Source: Lepisosteus oculatus
Taxonomy: Eukaryota > Chordata > Actinopteri > Semionotiformes > Lepisosteidae
Length of the DNA stretch: 64,000 bases
Assembly (NCBI RefSeq): GCF_040954835.1
Contig: NC_090697.1
Coordinates: forward strand, 26,839,001 to 26,903,000
Direction: 5' to 3'
A program made the translations under genes and the position numbers. How positions within the stretch are numbered: position 1 is the stretch's first letter; the number at the start of each line of letters is the position of its first letter. A model generated the notes under the pieces. It had not been told where the DNA came from. It searched no databases and saw nothing but the letters and a program-made list of their open reading frames with translations. Below are positions 1-10,410 of the stretch, in pieces.

Positions 1-886
1 AATGACTTCTGCCAACAAAAGGAGAAGAACTATCACAAACAAGCTGTGTAGCTTTCTCAGCAGATCTTCTAAAGGATATGTGTTCGATGCTAGATGATCT
101 TTTACTGGGGAGCTGTGCCAGGGCCTGGGCTGCAGTGGAACCACACCAAAAAGTAGAAAGAAAAAGAAGAAACACAGGAAGGATCCACAACCAAAATGTT
201 GTATTTTGTCTCTTTTTTGGAATTAACCTCTACTGGTTCCAATAAATGACTTGCTTTGATTTAAAAATGAAGGTGCTCCAGGGGTGCCACACAGTGCTGT
301 GTGAGTTCAGAAACTGTCTAATGGACATGTACTGTATAAGGAGGTTATAATGTTTGGAACTATACTGCTTGTACTATATATTGAAAGTGACATGGATTGA
401 ATACACCATAAAATATTCCAGAAACACCTGGGCCTTCATACCCAATTTTATAAAAAACAGGGTTTGGAAGGCTGAATTTTTATTTCAATATTTCTATCAT
501 TTTGACAGACACAGTACAGTGTATATACTGTACTATAGAGTATATCTGCCACACGCCACCACATACCGTACAAGTGTGCGATCTCCAATGTCTACAACAC
601 TTTTGTTCTACAGTTGGTATGAACATACTATTTTGTCGGTGAGTCAATGAATAAAAATAGGAGCCTGTTTCATCATACTGCATTTACGATCAAGTCTCTT
701 TAAAACTATTAAGCTATTTTAGATGATTTGCTTTTCCAAATGGATCCCAGTGGACTCCTGAAACAAATGAAACAAAGCAATCCAATTCAAGTGATTTCCC
801 ACTACAAGCAATGAGCGTTCTTTATTTTTTACAGAACAATTGTGTGAGGCCTATAATTATTTGTTATGCCTGTGTTTCTGTTTCAG
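1..886. other. 5' flank or intron upstream of the secreted deaminase-like gene
   Basis: AT-rich DNA in which I see no coding exon. It ends in a pyrimidine-rich tract with CAG at 884-886, which I read as a 3' splice site. The first, untranslated exon of the next gene should therefore lie here or to the left of the window; I could not place it. Confidence 0.5.
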
Positions 887-2407
887 TTTGACAACTGGAC
901 AAGGATAAAGTCTTGAGAATGTCAGTGCTCTGCAGCTCCTTGCTGGCGATGATGTGTCTGATGTTGACTAATGGAACTCCTTTGAAGAAAGACGTCCTGG
1001 AGGAAGTTATACATAAGTAAGTCTACAAATGAAATGATGGCTAAAATCTGTTCAGTTTATTGTCATATGCACAAGTGCAATGAAATGCTTATAAAGTGCA
1101 ATGAAATGCTTACACAGGGGTTGCTCACTTTGAACAAAAAGGGTGGCTAAAGATGTAGAATTGTGATGACAGCCCCTCAGACAAAATGACCACGTGGCAT
1201 TCCATCAATTGTTCATTCTCGTATTTAATACAATATACAATTTCATACAATAAAATGACTTGTGTTGTGAAGGTGCTGGAATTTAATCCTTCTAGATCCT
1301 TAATACATCTAGTCCAGCAGGAGACTAGCCTTGGGTAGCACTGGTTAGCACTGCTCCCCTAGGTCCAGTTCCCAGGGTGCTATGTGTTTCGTGTTTGTGT
1401 GGGTTTCCTCTGGGTCTCTGCTTTCTGCCTACAGTCCAGAGATGCTGGTAGGTTAATTGGCTTCTGAGAAAATTGGTCCTGGTGTCAGTGTGTGTGTTTG
1501 TGTCTCAGTGTGTAATGAAACTGAAAATTAGGCCTATTAAGGAATCAATTATTTAATTGAGAGCTCAGTGGAACAAAAACTTGCAACAGGTGGGGTCACC
1601 AGGACCACTACAAACCCCTGGTGAAGGAAGTTCTCTCATTTAACATACAGTATTTCTATTAATAAGCAAAACATTGCCAAATTGCCAATCAAAATTTGTC
1701 TAAAGCTTAAATCAAGTCACTAAAGAAATCTCAAGAGGTATTTTATTACCACCACGTGCTGCGCCGTTCCTGACCTGTAGCCTCCTTGAATTTTCAGCTT
1801 CATGAGTGAGCTTGAGGCAGAGAGGGAGCAGAAGCTGGTGCTCCGGGAGGAGTTCTCCTTCCTGCTGGCGCTCTCCGGTACAGAGTGTCTCGGCGACATG
1901 CCTCCAATGTACATCGCCACGTTCTACTGCAGCTTTGGACGGAAAAAGTTATTTCATCCAATAATAGGCAAGAACCCGTCGCATTTCTACGAGCCTTCAA
2001 ACCTGGTGGCGCTGTTTCCTGTAAAGAGGGGCCGATGCGCTGAGGCCAGCCTGCTGAGGAATGATATCCCAAACTGGTTCGCCAGCCAGCACGAGGTGAA
2101 GTTTAACCGGCTTCATGGCGAGGGATGCCTGATCTTTTTCACCCGGCGCTCCCCATGCTTGAAAAGCAGCACACTGGACCTTTTAAATGACCCACCATTT
2201 AGTGATGAGTGGACAAAGGAAAAGGGTATCCACAAGTATTTCGTGTTTACTGCTGAGTTTCCGAACAGTGGAAGCTGTTTGGACAAGAAGGGTGAGCACC
2301 ATCATGGAAAAGGGAGCTTTGTCCAGGAACACCTCTCTGCCTTTTTAATTCGGAACTGTAAGAGGATGAGCAATACAACTTCCTACACGTGCCAAGATGA
2401 GGACTGA
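887..2407 (+). CDS. Secreted AID/APOBEC-like deaminase-fold protein, probable SNAD-type, degenerate zinc site (2 coding exons; CDS 919-1016 + 1798-2407)
   Basis: Seen: joining 919-1016 to 1798-2407 gives 708 nt, 235 residues and stop TGA. The split codon (AA+C, Asn33) keeps the frame across GTAAGT and TTTTCAG sites. Residues 1-19 form a hydrophobic signal peptide ending LTNG. The body has CAE at 113-115, then a hydrophobic strand running into an SPC motif (Ser151-Pro152-Cys153), as in the zinc site of AID/APOBEC enzymes (HxE, then a WSPCxxC-like motif). There are about eight cysteines in the mature part, a HHH cluster and one N-glycosylation sequon, NTT at 225-227. Known: fish have secreted AID/APOBEC-like deaminases (SNADs), linked to immunity. 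Odd: the final cysteine of PCxxC is Ser156, and the first ligand is Cys, not His. Inference: a secreted deaminase relative, possibly catalytically dead. The gene structure is firm; the family call is moderate. Confidence 0.72.
919..1016 (+). CDS. Deaminase-like gene, coding exon 1 (signal peptide)
   Basis: The exon starts after the acceptor at 884-886, has a 32-nt leader, and its first ATG opens a signal peptide (MSVLCSSLLAMMCLMLTNG). It ends with AA before GTAAGT (1017-1022), phase 2. The exon is too short to stand out as an open frame. It was found by walking upstream from exon 2 to a consensus donor. Confidence 0.8.
1051..1120 (-). repeat. L2-like LINE 3' tail fragment with internal duplication
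   Basis: Read on the - strand it has the usual fish L2 ending: a 'catttcattgcac' motif, then 'gcatatgacaataaac'. The piece AGTGCAATGAAATGCTTA occurs twice in a row (near 1073 and 1095). Confidence 0.5.
1333..1516 (+). repeat. tRNA-derived SINE (family A), degraded copy
   Basis: Shows a weak box A (CTGGTTAGCACTG), a box B-like GGTCCAGTTCCCAGG, then the family body with TGGGTTTCCTC, CAGTCCAGAGATGCTGG and a TG-rich end. It is the same family as the copies at 22.5, 41.6, 55.2 and 63.2 kb. Confidence 0.75.
1798..2407 (+). CDS. Deaminase-like gene, coding exon 2 (whole catalytic-fold region)
   Basis: The exon opens after TTTTCAG and encodes residues 33-235 through the stop at 2405-2407. It carries the CAE (113-115) and SPC (151-153) motifs. 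Glu115 and Cys153 are 38 residues apart, against about 29 in AID, so there is a longer insert. The segment after SPC (KYFVFTAEF) looks like a following core strand. No in-frame stop or frameshift is present, so the gene appears intact. Confidence 0.8.
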
Positions 2408-2849
2408 GCCAAACGAGTGATGAGCTCTATGAGAGAAAGTGACTTGTTTTCACGAAAAGAAGTTTTTGGATTTCACTATTGTCTCTTCTATAACTACCTA
2501 TAATATACTGTTGGCTTCCAATTTGATACAATTTGTGCCAGAGGGTCGATTTTAGCAAAAGAAAAAGATGCGGGTGTGCATTCAGTATTTGTTGCATAAA
2601 TACTGTAAGTGAAAACATAAAAATCTGCAAGACTGTGAGTATGAGATATTGTAAAAACAAATCTGTCCAAAAATTGCATGCTTTTCTAAATACATGATGT
2701 TTAACATTATTTACATCCCACCAATCAGTATTTCATTGATCCCTCTTTGCCTTGATAGCATGGACAAGGTGCTTCTTGTAGCCTTGTAATTGGTTAAGCA
2801 CAGGTCAGAAGTTCCTACTGAGAATTCTGCCAGCTAATTCTGTAATGAA
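2408..2849 (+). other. Probable 3' UTR and flank of the deaminase-like gene
   Basis: AT-rich, with no reading frame I trust. I see no clean AATAAA in the first 500 bases. CATAAA near 2596 and AATAAA near 2963 (inside the next repeat) are the nearest candidates, so the transcript end is not fixed. Confidence 0.4.
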
Positions 2850-3420
2850 GCTACTCTGCATGAATGAGAGTAGTGGTCAGGGTCAAGTTTGGAGAAAAGA
2901 GCCCAAAAGCAAAGGCAGAACCAGGAAATGGCAGGAAGCAGACAGCTGTAGAAAGAACTAAAATAAAAAAACACAGGAAGAAATTGTGATCAGAAAAGTA
3001 GCAGGGTTCATAACCAGGAACTCGCAGAATGAAGCACACAAGGGAATTCAATAAGCTTAGTGAAAACAAGAAATAAAAACACAGGGTCCAAAGCCAGCCT
3101 TCAAACACAAGTGAAATCCCAAAAACAGACAGAGATCATATCCAAGCAAGTGCAGGAGAGAATCCAAAGCATGGTCTATTAATGTCAAAACCTGAGACTG
3201 AACTTTCTAAGACTGAGCAGGGAAGTGAAGTTAAACCTGGGCTTAAATGTCCCGCAGGAATGAGGTAAGTAATTCTTAATAGCAGACAGGTGGGACTGAT
3301 CTTCTACCAGACCGCATTGTCGTGGTAATTGATTGATGGGCTGTTGCAGTCACATAAGTTGCCATGGTTACTGGGGAGCATCTTCCAGCAGTCTGGCACG
3401 AGTGAGTATGACAAATGCAG
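2850..3420. repeat. Interspersed repeat, probable non-autonomous DNA element
   Basis: A run of phrases about 'aaccaggaa', 'caaagccagcc' and 'gcagacaggtgggactgat' ends in 'gtgagtatgaca'. This is the style of widespread non-autonomous fish repeats. I recognise the style but cannot name the family, and I could not confirm terminal repeats. Confidence 0.4.
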
Positions 3421-4007
3421 ATTACATCTGCTTGTGTTTGTAAACTGTTGTCATTAGTTCATAACAAGAATGTTCCACAGGATTGAGGGCTGGAGATTGG
3501 GATGTAAAAACATCTGATTAGAACCTCCAACTCTTATCCCTCAACCACAAAATGACTTCAGAGGAGAAAAACCTAACAGAGTTTAGAGTTCTTTCATGGG
3601 AATCTAAACAATACCATCGAGTCCCTTCCTATATGTGAAGCCAGTTAGGATTCTCCGGGATGAAAATCACTATATAAATGTGACAGATTGTTAACATTAG
3701 CGCAGAGATGACCTGTTGATCAAGGCCCAGATGTTATTGAACTGTCTGGAGCCAGCTGACCGAGGCCGTGTCCTGAGAGGAAAGCACCAGCTACAGGCTC
3801 TACTTTGTCCTCATCAGGCAGTTGTGGTGGGAAGGTGAGTCAAAGAGCTCTTCAGAGGACTCCAGGGAAGGCATCAGCGGTAACAAAGCTTTCTTCTGAA
3901 TTCTCATTAGAACACAGGGAACTTTACAAATGAAAGGAGCTGCTAGCTACTACACTGTATATATGGGTCACATTGGCTGTTCTGTAAAAGAAGCTAGAAT
4001 ATTGACT

Positions 4008-4062
4008 AGATGACTGGGTAGCTTGTTCCATGCTCCCACATTTTGATTAAGAAGTTATACCC
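4008..4062 (-). repeat. CR1-like LINE 3' end fragment, inverted
   Basis: The phrase ACTGGGTAGCTTGTTCCATG and the following 'ctcccaca' match the reverse complement of the CR1 VWNKLPS coding block seen repeatedly in this window. It lies head to head with the next copy. Confidence 0.55.
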
Positions 4063-4067
4063 TGCTT

Positions 4068-4291
4068 TCCTTTGAGAAATGACTGGATACGATTCTCTAA
4101 TAAGGACAAGAGGCACTCAAAGGGTTTTGGGAGTATGGAATAGGCTCCTGGCCTTGTTGTTGAAGCCGATACCCTGACATCATTCAAGAAACTAGATGAG
4201 ATCCTTGGATAATTAGCTACTACTGTACCTACCAAACAAGTCAGAAGAGCCAAATATCTTGCTCTTGTTTGTAATCTCTCTTATGTTCTTG
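4068..4291 (+). repeat. CR1-like LINE 3' end
   Basis: It carries a decayed ORF2 C-terminus (the 'aagggttttgggagtatgg' block and 'gttgttgaagccgatacc'), then the family's 3' end with 'cttatgttctt'. It is 5' truncated, as expected for LINE copies. Confidence 0.75.
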
Positions 4292-6031
4292 TGTACAGTT
4301 AAATACAAAACACTTCAGATTTGTCAGCAGAATACCTAGAGTTTCTTCTGTCCTTCTTTTCTGTTTCTCCTATGGCGTAACATAATGTAAACATTATGTT
4401 TTCCATCAAAAGCTCATTAAGCACATGCATAACATTATTCATATTTTAAATGGTGAGTCTAGACATTTGTTGACTGTGTAGTTTTGTTCCCTGGTAAAAC
4501 AAGGTTGTGACATGTGATGCTCAAGTCATGTTATTTCATAAAACCACCACCAAAAGCCGAGCTGAATTCATTTTGCCAAAATAAGTTGATTAAGAACCTG
4601 TATAAATAGCCTGCCAAAAAGACACTGTAATTTTAATTAATATGAGAACAGCAAAATATATTATAATACCCCATCTGAGTAATGAAGATCACATGGTTTA
4701 ATCAGCAGATGTGAGTGTCAGACCTCATCAACCCATCCAGGACCATCACACCTGTCTGATCTGCCTGTCTCATTGTTTTCAGCATGAAAAATTCTACTAA
4801 CAGCATGGTAGGAGTTTCCGATCTGCATGACATGATCTGTACATGTATGTTTTGGGTTATTCTGCAGTAATGTTCACAGCTGAGAGGCAAATTTGCCACC
4901 TTCTGTGGGTCATAGAATGTCAGAGGTAGCCAAGCGAGATGGTGATGGCAAGTTCTATTTTCCACAAAATGTAGCATTACCATTGACAGAATAGGTGACA
5001 CACTGAATAACTGAACCCTTAAAAGACCAAATTCTAGATTTCATTTGAACTCCTTAGTTCTTTTCAGTTTCTAAATATACGGCGAGTCACCTTTTAACTA
5101 TTGTATTTTTTAAGCAACTTACAATCTACATCCATTGAGCAGAACGTACAAAGATTTTAAAGACTTTGGAACATTTAATGATTTATCTACATAACGTTCT
5201 CAACTGTGATGAAGTCTTATGTACAGTGACAACCCGAAGATCCATTGACACACCAGGACATTCACTGGAGTAAGGGCATGCATGGATTAGAACCCACAAC
5301 CATCTGATCTAGTCCAGATACCCAACCAACTTCCTGTCTCCAGAGAACCATTAATAAAATTGTTGAGTCAACAGTTTTCCATCCTGCATGTCAATGTGGA
5401 AATGAAGATCTTCCAACAGGACAGTAAAAAAAACACACAGTGCATGGATTACTTTGAATGACGCCTTTAAAACAACAATGCTGACATCTTGCTGTGGCCA
5501 TCTTTTCTTCCCGAGTAGGAGGGGTGATGGACCATCCCATAGCAGTCTAACCAGAGGTTAATCAGATGTAAGTGTCAGTGTTGTTAGGGTAGTGCCAGTA
5601 CTCACCAAAGTCATACCTTATGTATGTATTTGTATTGTTATTCATTGTATCACACTTCATATTGTCATTTTACAAGAATTCTCAAATCTCTATTATAACT
5701 CATTTTCTTTGATCTTGTTTGATACTCCATTAAATTCATTACACCTGACTGGTTTAATTCAAACAATCCTAATCTCCCTTTCATATGCATAAAAAAGAAA
5801 AATACTTAATTAAATACTTAATGCTTTCAAACGGCATGCAAACCAGGTTCAAGCAGAGAACTGCAAAGGAAAAGTTACTTCCATTAACTTTTAAAATTCT
5901 GAGAGAAGTACACACAGACAATCATTTCAGCAGAATGGCAGACTTTCTTTTTTGGCAAATAAAAAGATGCCAGGCCTTTTGGCATAGTAGAATACACCAA
6001 TATCTGAAAGGGAGTATAAAGTAGGTTGTGG

Positions 6032-6181
6032 GAAGCACTTTTCTACACAAAAGGTAGAGTTGGGATCAATCTGCCCAACCATGATGGTGAAGCAGGTATC
6101 CAGGCTTCTTTCAAGAAACAGCTGGAGGAGATCCTGGCATCATCTAACTACTTACTACCAAACAGCCTAGATGAGCAAAGG
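6032..6181 (+). repeat. CR1-like LINE 3' end fragment
   Basis: Contains 'ctgcccaaccatgatggtg', 'ttctttcaagaaacagctgg' and 'aggagatcctgg', the block that encodes SFKKQLEEI in less decayed copies. Confidence 0.7.
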
Positions 6182-8317
6182 CTTATGTTTTCACTTTCTT
6201 ATTCAGCAAAAAGAAGAATGTGCAGTCATTGTTCTCCAGAGAAACGTCAGCCTTCCATTTGCCTCCCTTAATAATCACAGATGAGTTTTGACTCTTTGTG
6301 GTATAAGGAACTGTGAAAGAGTACTATCCTGTCTTTCGTGATTCTTCACTTGTTTTGAAAGTTTACTTTCCACTTTTCTTTTAAATAAAAGCATTTCACA
6401 CGGGAAAAGGCGGTGGAGCAATTTACCTAAGAAAATTAGCTGCTGCCAATACAGTCATGTTTAAAACATTTCACAGGTTGTTACTGCACATCTTAACAGT
6501 GAAAACTTTGCTCATCATAAATGGCTATTTCCAGCAAAACAAAGGACATACAATACACTTGTAAACAATGTTTTACAACACAGTAGCAAGTACATTGAAC
6601 CTAGTCACATACTTTGTTTATCACTGTGTTCACCAAGGTATACAGTGCAATCAAGGACAGGTCAAGTAATTTACAGAAAGCATGCAGATAAGATTAAGTG
6701 AAACACTTGAGCATACCTTTAGGTCTGGTTTATAGTGGTACAATATAAGGAAACTTCCCAAACTCCAGGATGAAACGTGCAGGATTTCATGTCCTAATCA
6801 GGTAACAGGACTCTTGTTGCTCTGTCGGAAAGACTGACCTAGTTAGGGATGTACTGAGGAACTATGGGCTTTGCAGCATGCTGGTGAATTCTTACCTGAT
6901 CTAATCAATTCACAAGCACACATCACAGCCTTTAACATACACTCTGGATAGCTGAGCCGATGGCTCCTGATGGTGCAGTTTATGGCTTTTCCTATAGTTA
7001 TATCAGAGTCGTAAAGAGCATAGTATTTAATCACTGCTGTAGAAAAAGACAGGGCCTTTGCAGATATGATGCATTTGGTGGAAGTTTGATATTTTCTTGA
7101 TATTACTGTGACACACAGTATCGATGTCTAACTTGACTGAGTCCCCTGATTGCTTATGAATCCCAATAGTTTCCACATTTCCCAATGTTTTTCAGCTCCC
7201 GTCTTCACCCTTCACCTGCACCTTCAGCTCCTAATCTGAACATGTCAACACGGAGTCTAGACCTGCGATGCCACTGCACATATACTGAATATTGATATAT
7301 GCAGTCCTCAAACAGCACTGCTCTGCCAGCCTCACATTTGAATCCTTATGAATGCTCTTTAGTCTATTGAATATAGCCGGATTTAAAAGGAAACCAGCAA
7401 ATATTCCACCAGCGAGCCCACGCTGGGCGTAGCAACAGCACTAATACCACTAATGTGTCACCTGAGTCTGTGTGACTTCAAGCTTTATCTGTGTTTATTA
7501 GGCCTGTCTTGGAATAGCTCAGTTAAACCTCATGTACTGCAGCAGTTAATTAATGGCCTGTGAGGCCATGTCTTCACTTCCAGAGAATAAGAAAAGAAAA
7601 CAAAGGGATGTCAAGGGCATGATGTCGGTCTGTACTGAAAGAAGATCTAGGTCACTCTTGGATTGCCAAAACCACTTCAAGAAAAGTTTCTATGGGTCTG
7701 ATGTCCAAGGGACCAGCGCTATTAACACCAGGGTCATCTTAGCAAGATTATATTTTTACTTTCTTTCGTCAAACACTCCTTTATTCTCTTTACCAAGTCA
7801 ACAAAACTATTTTCCCATACCATATTATTATTGGGGACAGAAAAAAAGAGCTGTTTGCAAAAGCACTCAATTTTATTACCCTTTTACAAAATATTGTTTG
7901 ATTTGCTCTTTGTACTGAACCACTGGCTTAAAGCGAACCATGTTTAATGTCAATGAGCTGAGTCAGCAATGCCTTGATTATTGTAACAAAGCCTTTAATG
8001 TAGCACACCACAGCTGGTCAGCCAGGCAACGTCTCATTTTTAGAAAATTGCTTATAGGATGTTAGGAGCTGTAAGAACCCAGGACTCAACCTTGGAGGGA
8101 CAGAGGTAGAAACTGGTAAAGGCTAATGTTCTGCTCCATATCCTAATGAGCATTTAAGAACTCAAGTAAGGTAACAGATGACCAATCAGACCCATCAGGG
8201 TTTTAGAAAGCTGATAATCCAAGAATGTCTACTTGACCAGTGCAAGATGGTCAGTACCCACAGATTGCCTTGGTTAAGTTTGTCCCTTCCACTCCAGAGA
8301 GAGTTTCTGGTCTCTAA

Positions 8318-8440
8318 ATTTTGAATGACATGCTCAGGTTGGCTTTGTTTTTGTTTTTTAGATTTTGAACACTTCAGTCAAATCTCCCAGACTCTTTCTT
8401 ATCCCAGGATGAATAACTCTCACTGCTCTGAGGTTGGAGT
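8318..8440 (-). repeat. CR1-like LINE fragment from inside the ORF2 end
   Basis: The phrase 'attttgaacacttcagtcaa' followed by 'atctccc' matches the reverse complement of the coding stretch just upstream of the usual CR1 tail (D-L-I-x-V-F-K-I-like). Decayed. Confidence 0.45.
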
Positions 8441-9775
8441 ACCATGATGAGGCCTAGCTCTTGACAGAAAGAGAAGAACTGGGTTTGTTTCCGCATGGAA
8501 CAGAAAGAAAAAGAGTGGCTCTTTGTGGAGAAATGAGTGGAAAGTTTAGATGTAAAGTGAATAAAGCTTGAATAAGAAGATTAAATAAAACTTGAATGTC
8601 CCATTGTAAAGATATATAGATCTCATGAAATTCAAATTAGCCTTAGAAGAAATAGGAATAAAAATAAAAGAGTGCACTTTAATTTATTATTGATTTAATC
8701 AAAACACAATGGGATTTAATATTAGGGTGGATCATTGACTCACCTTATCAACTATTTTCACACAATTATTTGCCACTAACATGCTTATAGGAACCCAAGA
8801 CAATTCATCTGAGGCGCCTGTAGCACAGAGCCCTTCTTTATATCACGAACATGGAGTCAGATAAGTGTAAAGGCAACTTTTGTTAAGCTAGTTAATATTT
8901 TATCTTGGCAGCAGAATATTTGACACCAGCCTTGGCCACGTTTCCAGCTCTCATGTGGGTATGGCATCCCAGTTTGCTACGCCTTTGTCAAGTCACTGAT
9001 ATTGATTTCACTTCCATCTGTACTGCTAAGAAGGAAAACAATCCCTTTCCTTAATAGCATTAATGGTACAGGCCAATCCCATCATCCAAATGCTTCTTCA
9101 AATTCAGCAGCAAAGCTGTTTTTACACTTGAAAAAGCAGTGTGACAGGGAAATCTGAAAAGCAGACCTTTCCCTTTTGCTTTGTCAGTTTGCCTAGTCTG
9201 AGGTTCAATAAAAATTGCTGATGGTTAGCAAGTTTCTTCAGCTAAGAAACAGCTGTTTTCCCAGTAGAACAATGAATGAAATTTGTTTTGTTTTTATTGG
9301 TGTTGTAATCGTTTGTAAGTCCATGTTACAATAGGAAATGTGCAGTAAAAGACTAGTATAGAACATGCATACACACAGACAAGATTAGGAACTGATTGAT
9401 AAATGAACACAGAGACTAAGCTCAACCGTAAGGATTCAATTAAATCCAGTGTACAGCTGAAACCTAAAGAACAAGGCTCAGTGTGCTAGTCAAGCCCAGA
9501 TGTCTGCTGTATGCAATGAGCAGTCTGACAGTGCAGTGTGACAAGAGGAAAGCACAGAGCTGCCTCCTCTGCACTAAGGAGCAGATGTCCCAAGATGAAG
9601 ATAAGCATCAGGCAGGTGTGCAGCTAAAATTAAACTGCAGCAGTTGATTTTTTGCAAACTGAGTCATTCTAAGATCATGTGCTCAAATGACATATTATGG
9701 AGTTAGGGTCATTAAATTAATGAATCATTGAAAACTATATTTAAAGATACACAGTAAGAAATAAAACAAACAAGA

Positions 9776-9964
9776 ATAGGCCATTTTGTCCTAATTAGCT
9801 AGTGTGGTAGTTAATAGTCATTTGATCGCAGATCTCGTCCAGCCATTTCTTGAACGAAGCGGCTTCAACAACATGAGAAGTGCTTCCTTTCTTGATTAGA
9901 TGATCTCATCCAGGCATTTATTGAAATAAGATATGGTTGTCAGCTTTAACAACATGGCTAGTTT
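9776..9964 (-). repeat. CR1-like LINE 3' end with duplicated module
   Basis: Two successive reversed modules begin with 'gatctcgtccag' (9830) and 'gatctcatccag' (9901). Each runs to a 'caacaacatg' block. The same tandem layout recurs at 23.1 and 37.1 kb. Confidence 0.65.
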
Positions 9965-10175
9965 GCTTGATACCCAAATGGATGCATAATATGAGACTTG
10001 ACACCATAAGTCTTCCTATCGTTGTGAAGCAGAAATCACCAAGCATTGGAGCAGGATTTTTAACCCATCAACGGGGAATTGGAGCTGGGATAAGACCAGC
10101 TCTTGAGACAGTTATACCCTGCTGATGATATGTTGCTATAATAGTAATCCTGCTCAAGACAAGAGAAATAGCTAG

Positions 10176-10410
10176 CTCATGCACTTGTTGTCCTCTTTAT
10201 TCCCTGCTGAAAGGATAAGAAAAGAGACACAATTTTTCAACTGTGGTGAAACATTCAGTTGTCAGGTACGTTAAGTTAATCTGAAGTTAACACCTGAAGA
10301 AGGCTCCACAGACAAAATGTTGTGTCTTTTTTCTTTTCCTTTCAGCATGGAATAAGTCTTTAGTTGTTCTTTTGAAGCCTACAAATGCCGACACAGCTAC
10401 TACCTACTTG
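10176..10410. repeat. Penelope-like hairpin repeat, copy A
   Basis: Two arms, 10196-10257 and 10293-10355, are inverted copies of each other over about 62 bp. Each reads 'ctgaa...gtgtct...cagcaggg/atggaataa' outward. The right arm continues into 'gcctacaaatgccgacacag'. The arrangement recurs at 37.77 kb. The segment CTGAAGAAGGCTCCACAGAC resembles a decayed hammerhead ribozyme core, as found in Penelope-like element ends. The inverted repeat is seen; the element name is inference. Confidence 0.6.

Larger units (their letters stand above)
1017..1797 (+). other. Intron of the deaminase-like gene
   Basis: Runs from GTAAGT to TTTTCAG, 781 bp. It contains a short reversed L2-like tail (1051-1120) and a SINE fragment (1333-1516), so it has collected insertions without harming the flanking reading frame. 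Confidence 0.75.
4292..9775. other. Intergenic DNA with decayed repeats
   Basis: No exon is supported. It includes a probable SINE remnant near 5205-5330 (reverse box B-like 'attagaacccac'), a CR1 tail at 6032-6181 and a reversed CR1 piece at 8318-8440. The rest is AT-rich DNA without structure I can name. Confidence 0.5.

Noticed and set aside
1800-2072. 90-codon open frame on the - strand
   Set aside because: Antisense shadow of coding exon 2 of the deaminase-like gene.
2047-2100. 'QHE' (residues 130-132) as the HxE catalytic motif of the deaminase-like protein
   Set aside because: The spacing is H-E without the middle residue, while CAE at 113-115 matches the motif and lies at the start of a helix-like segment.
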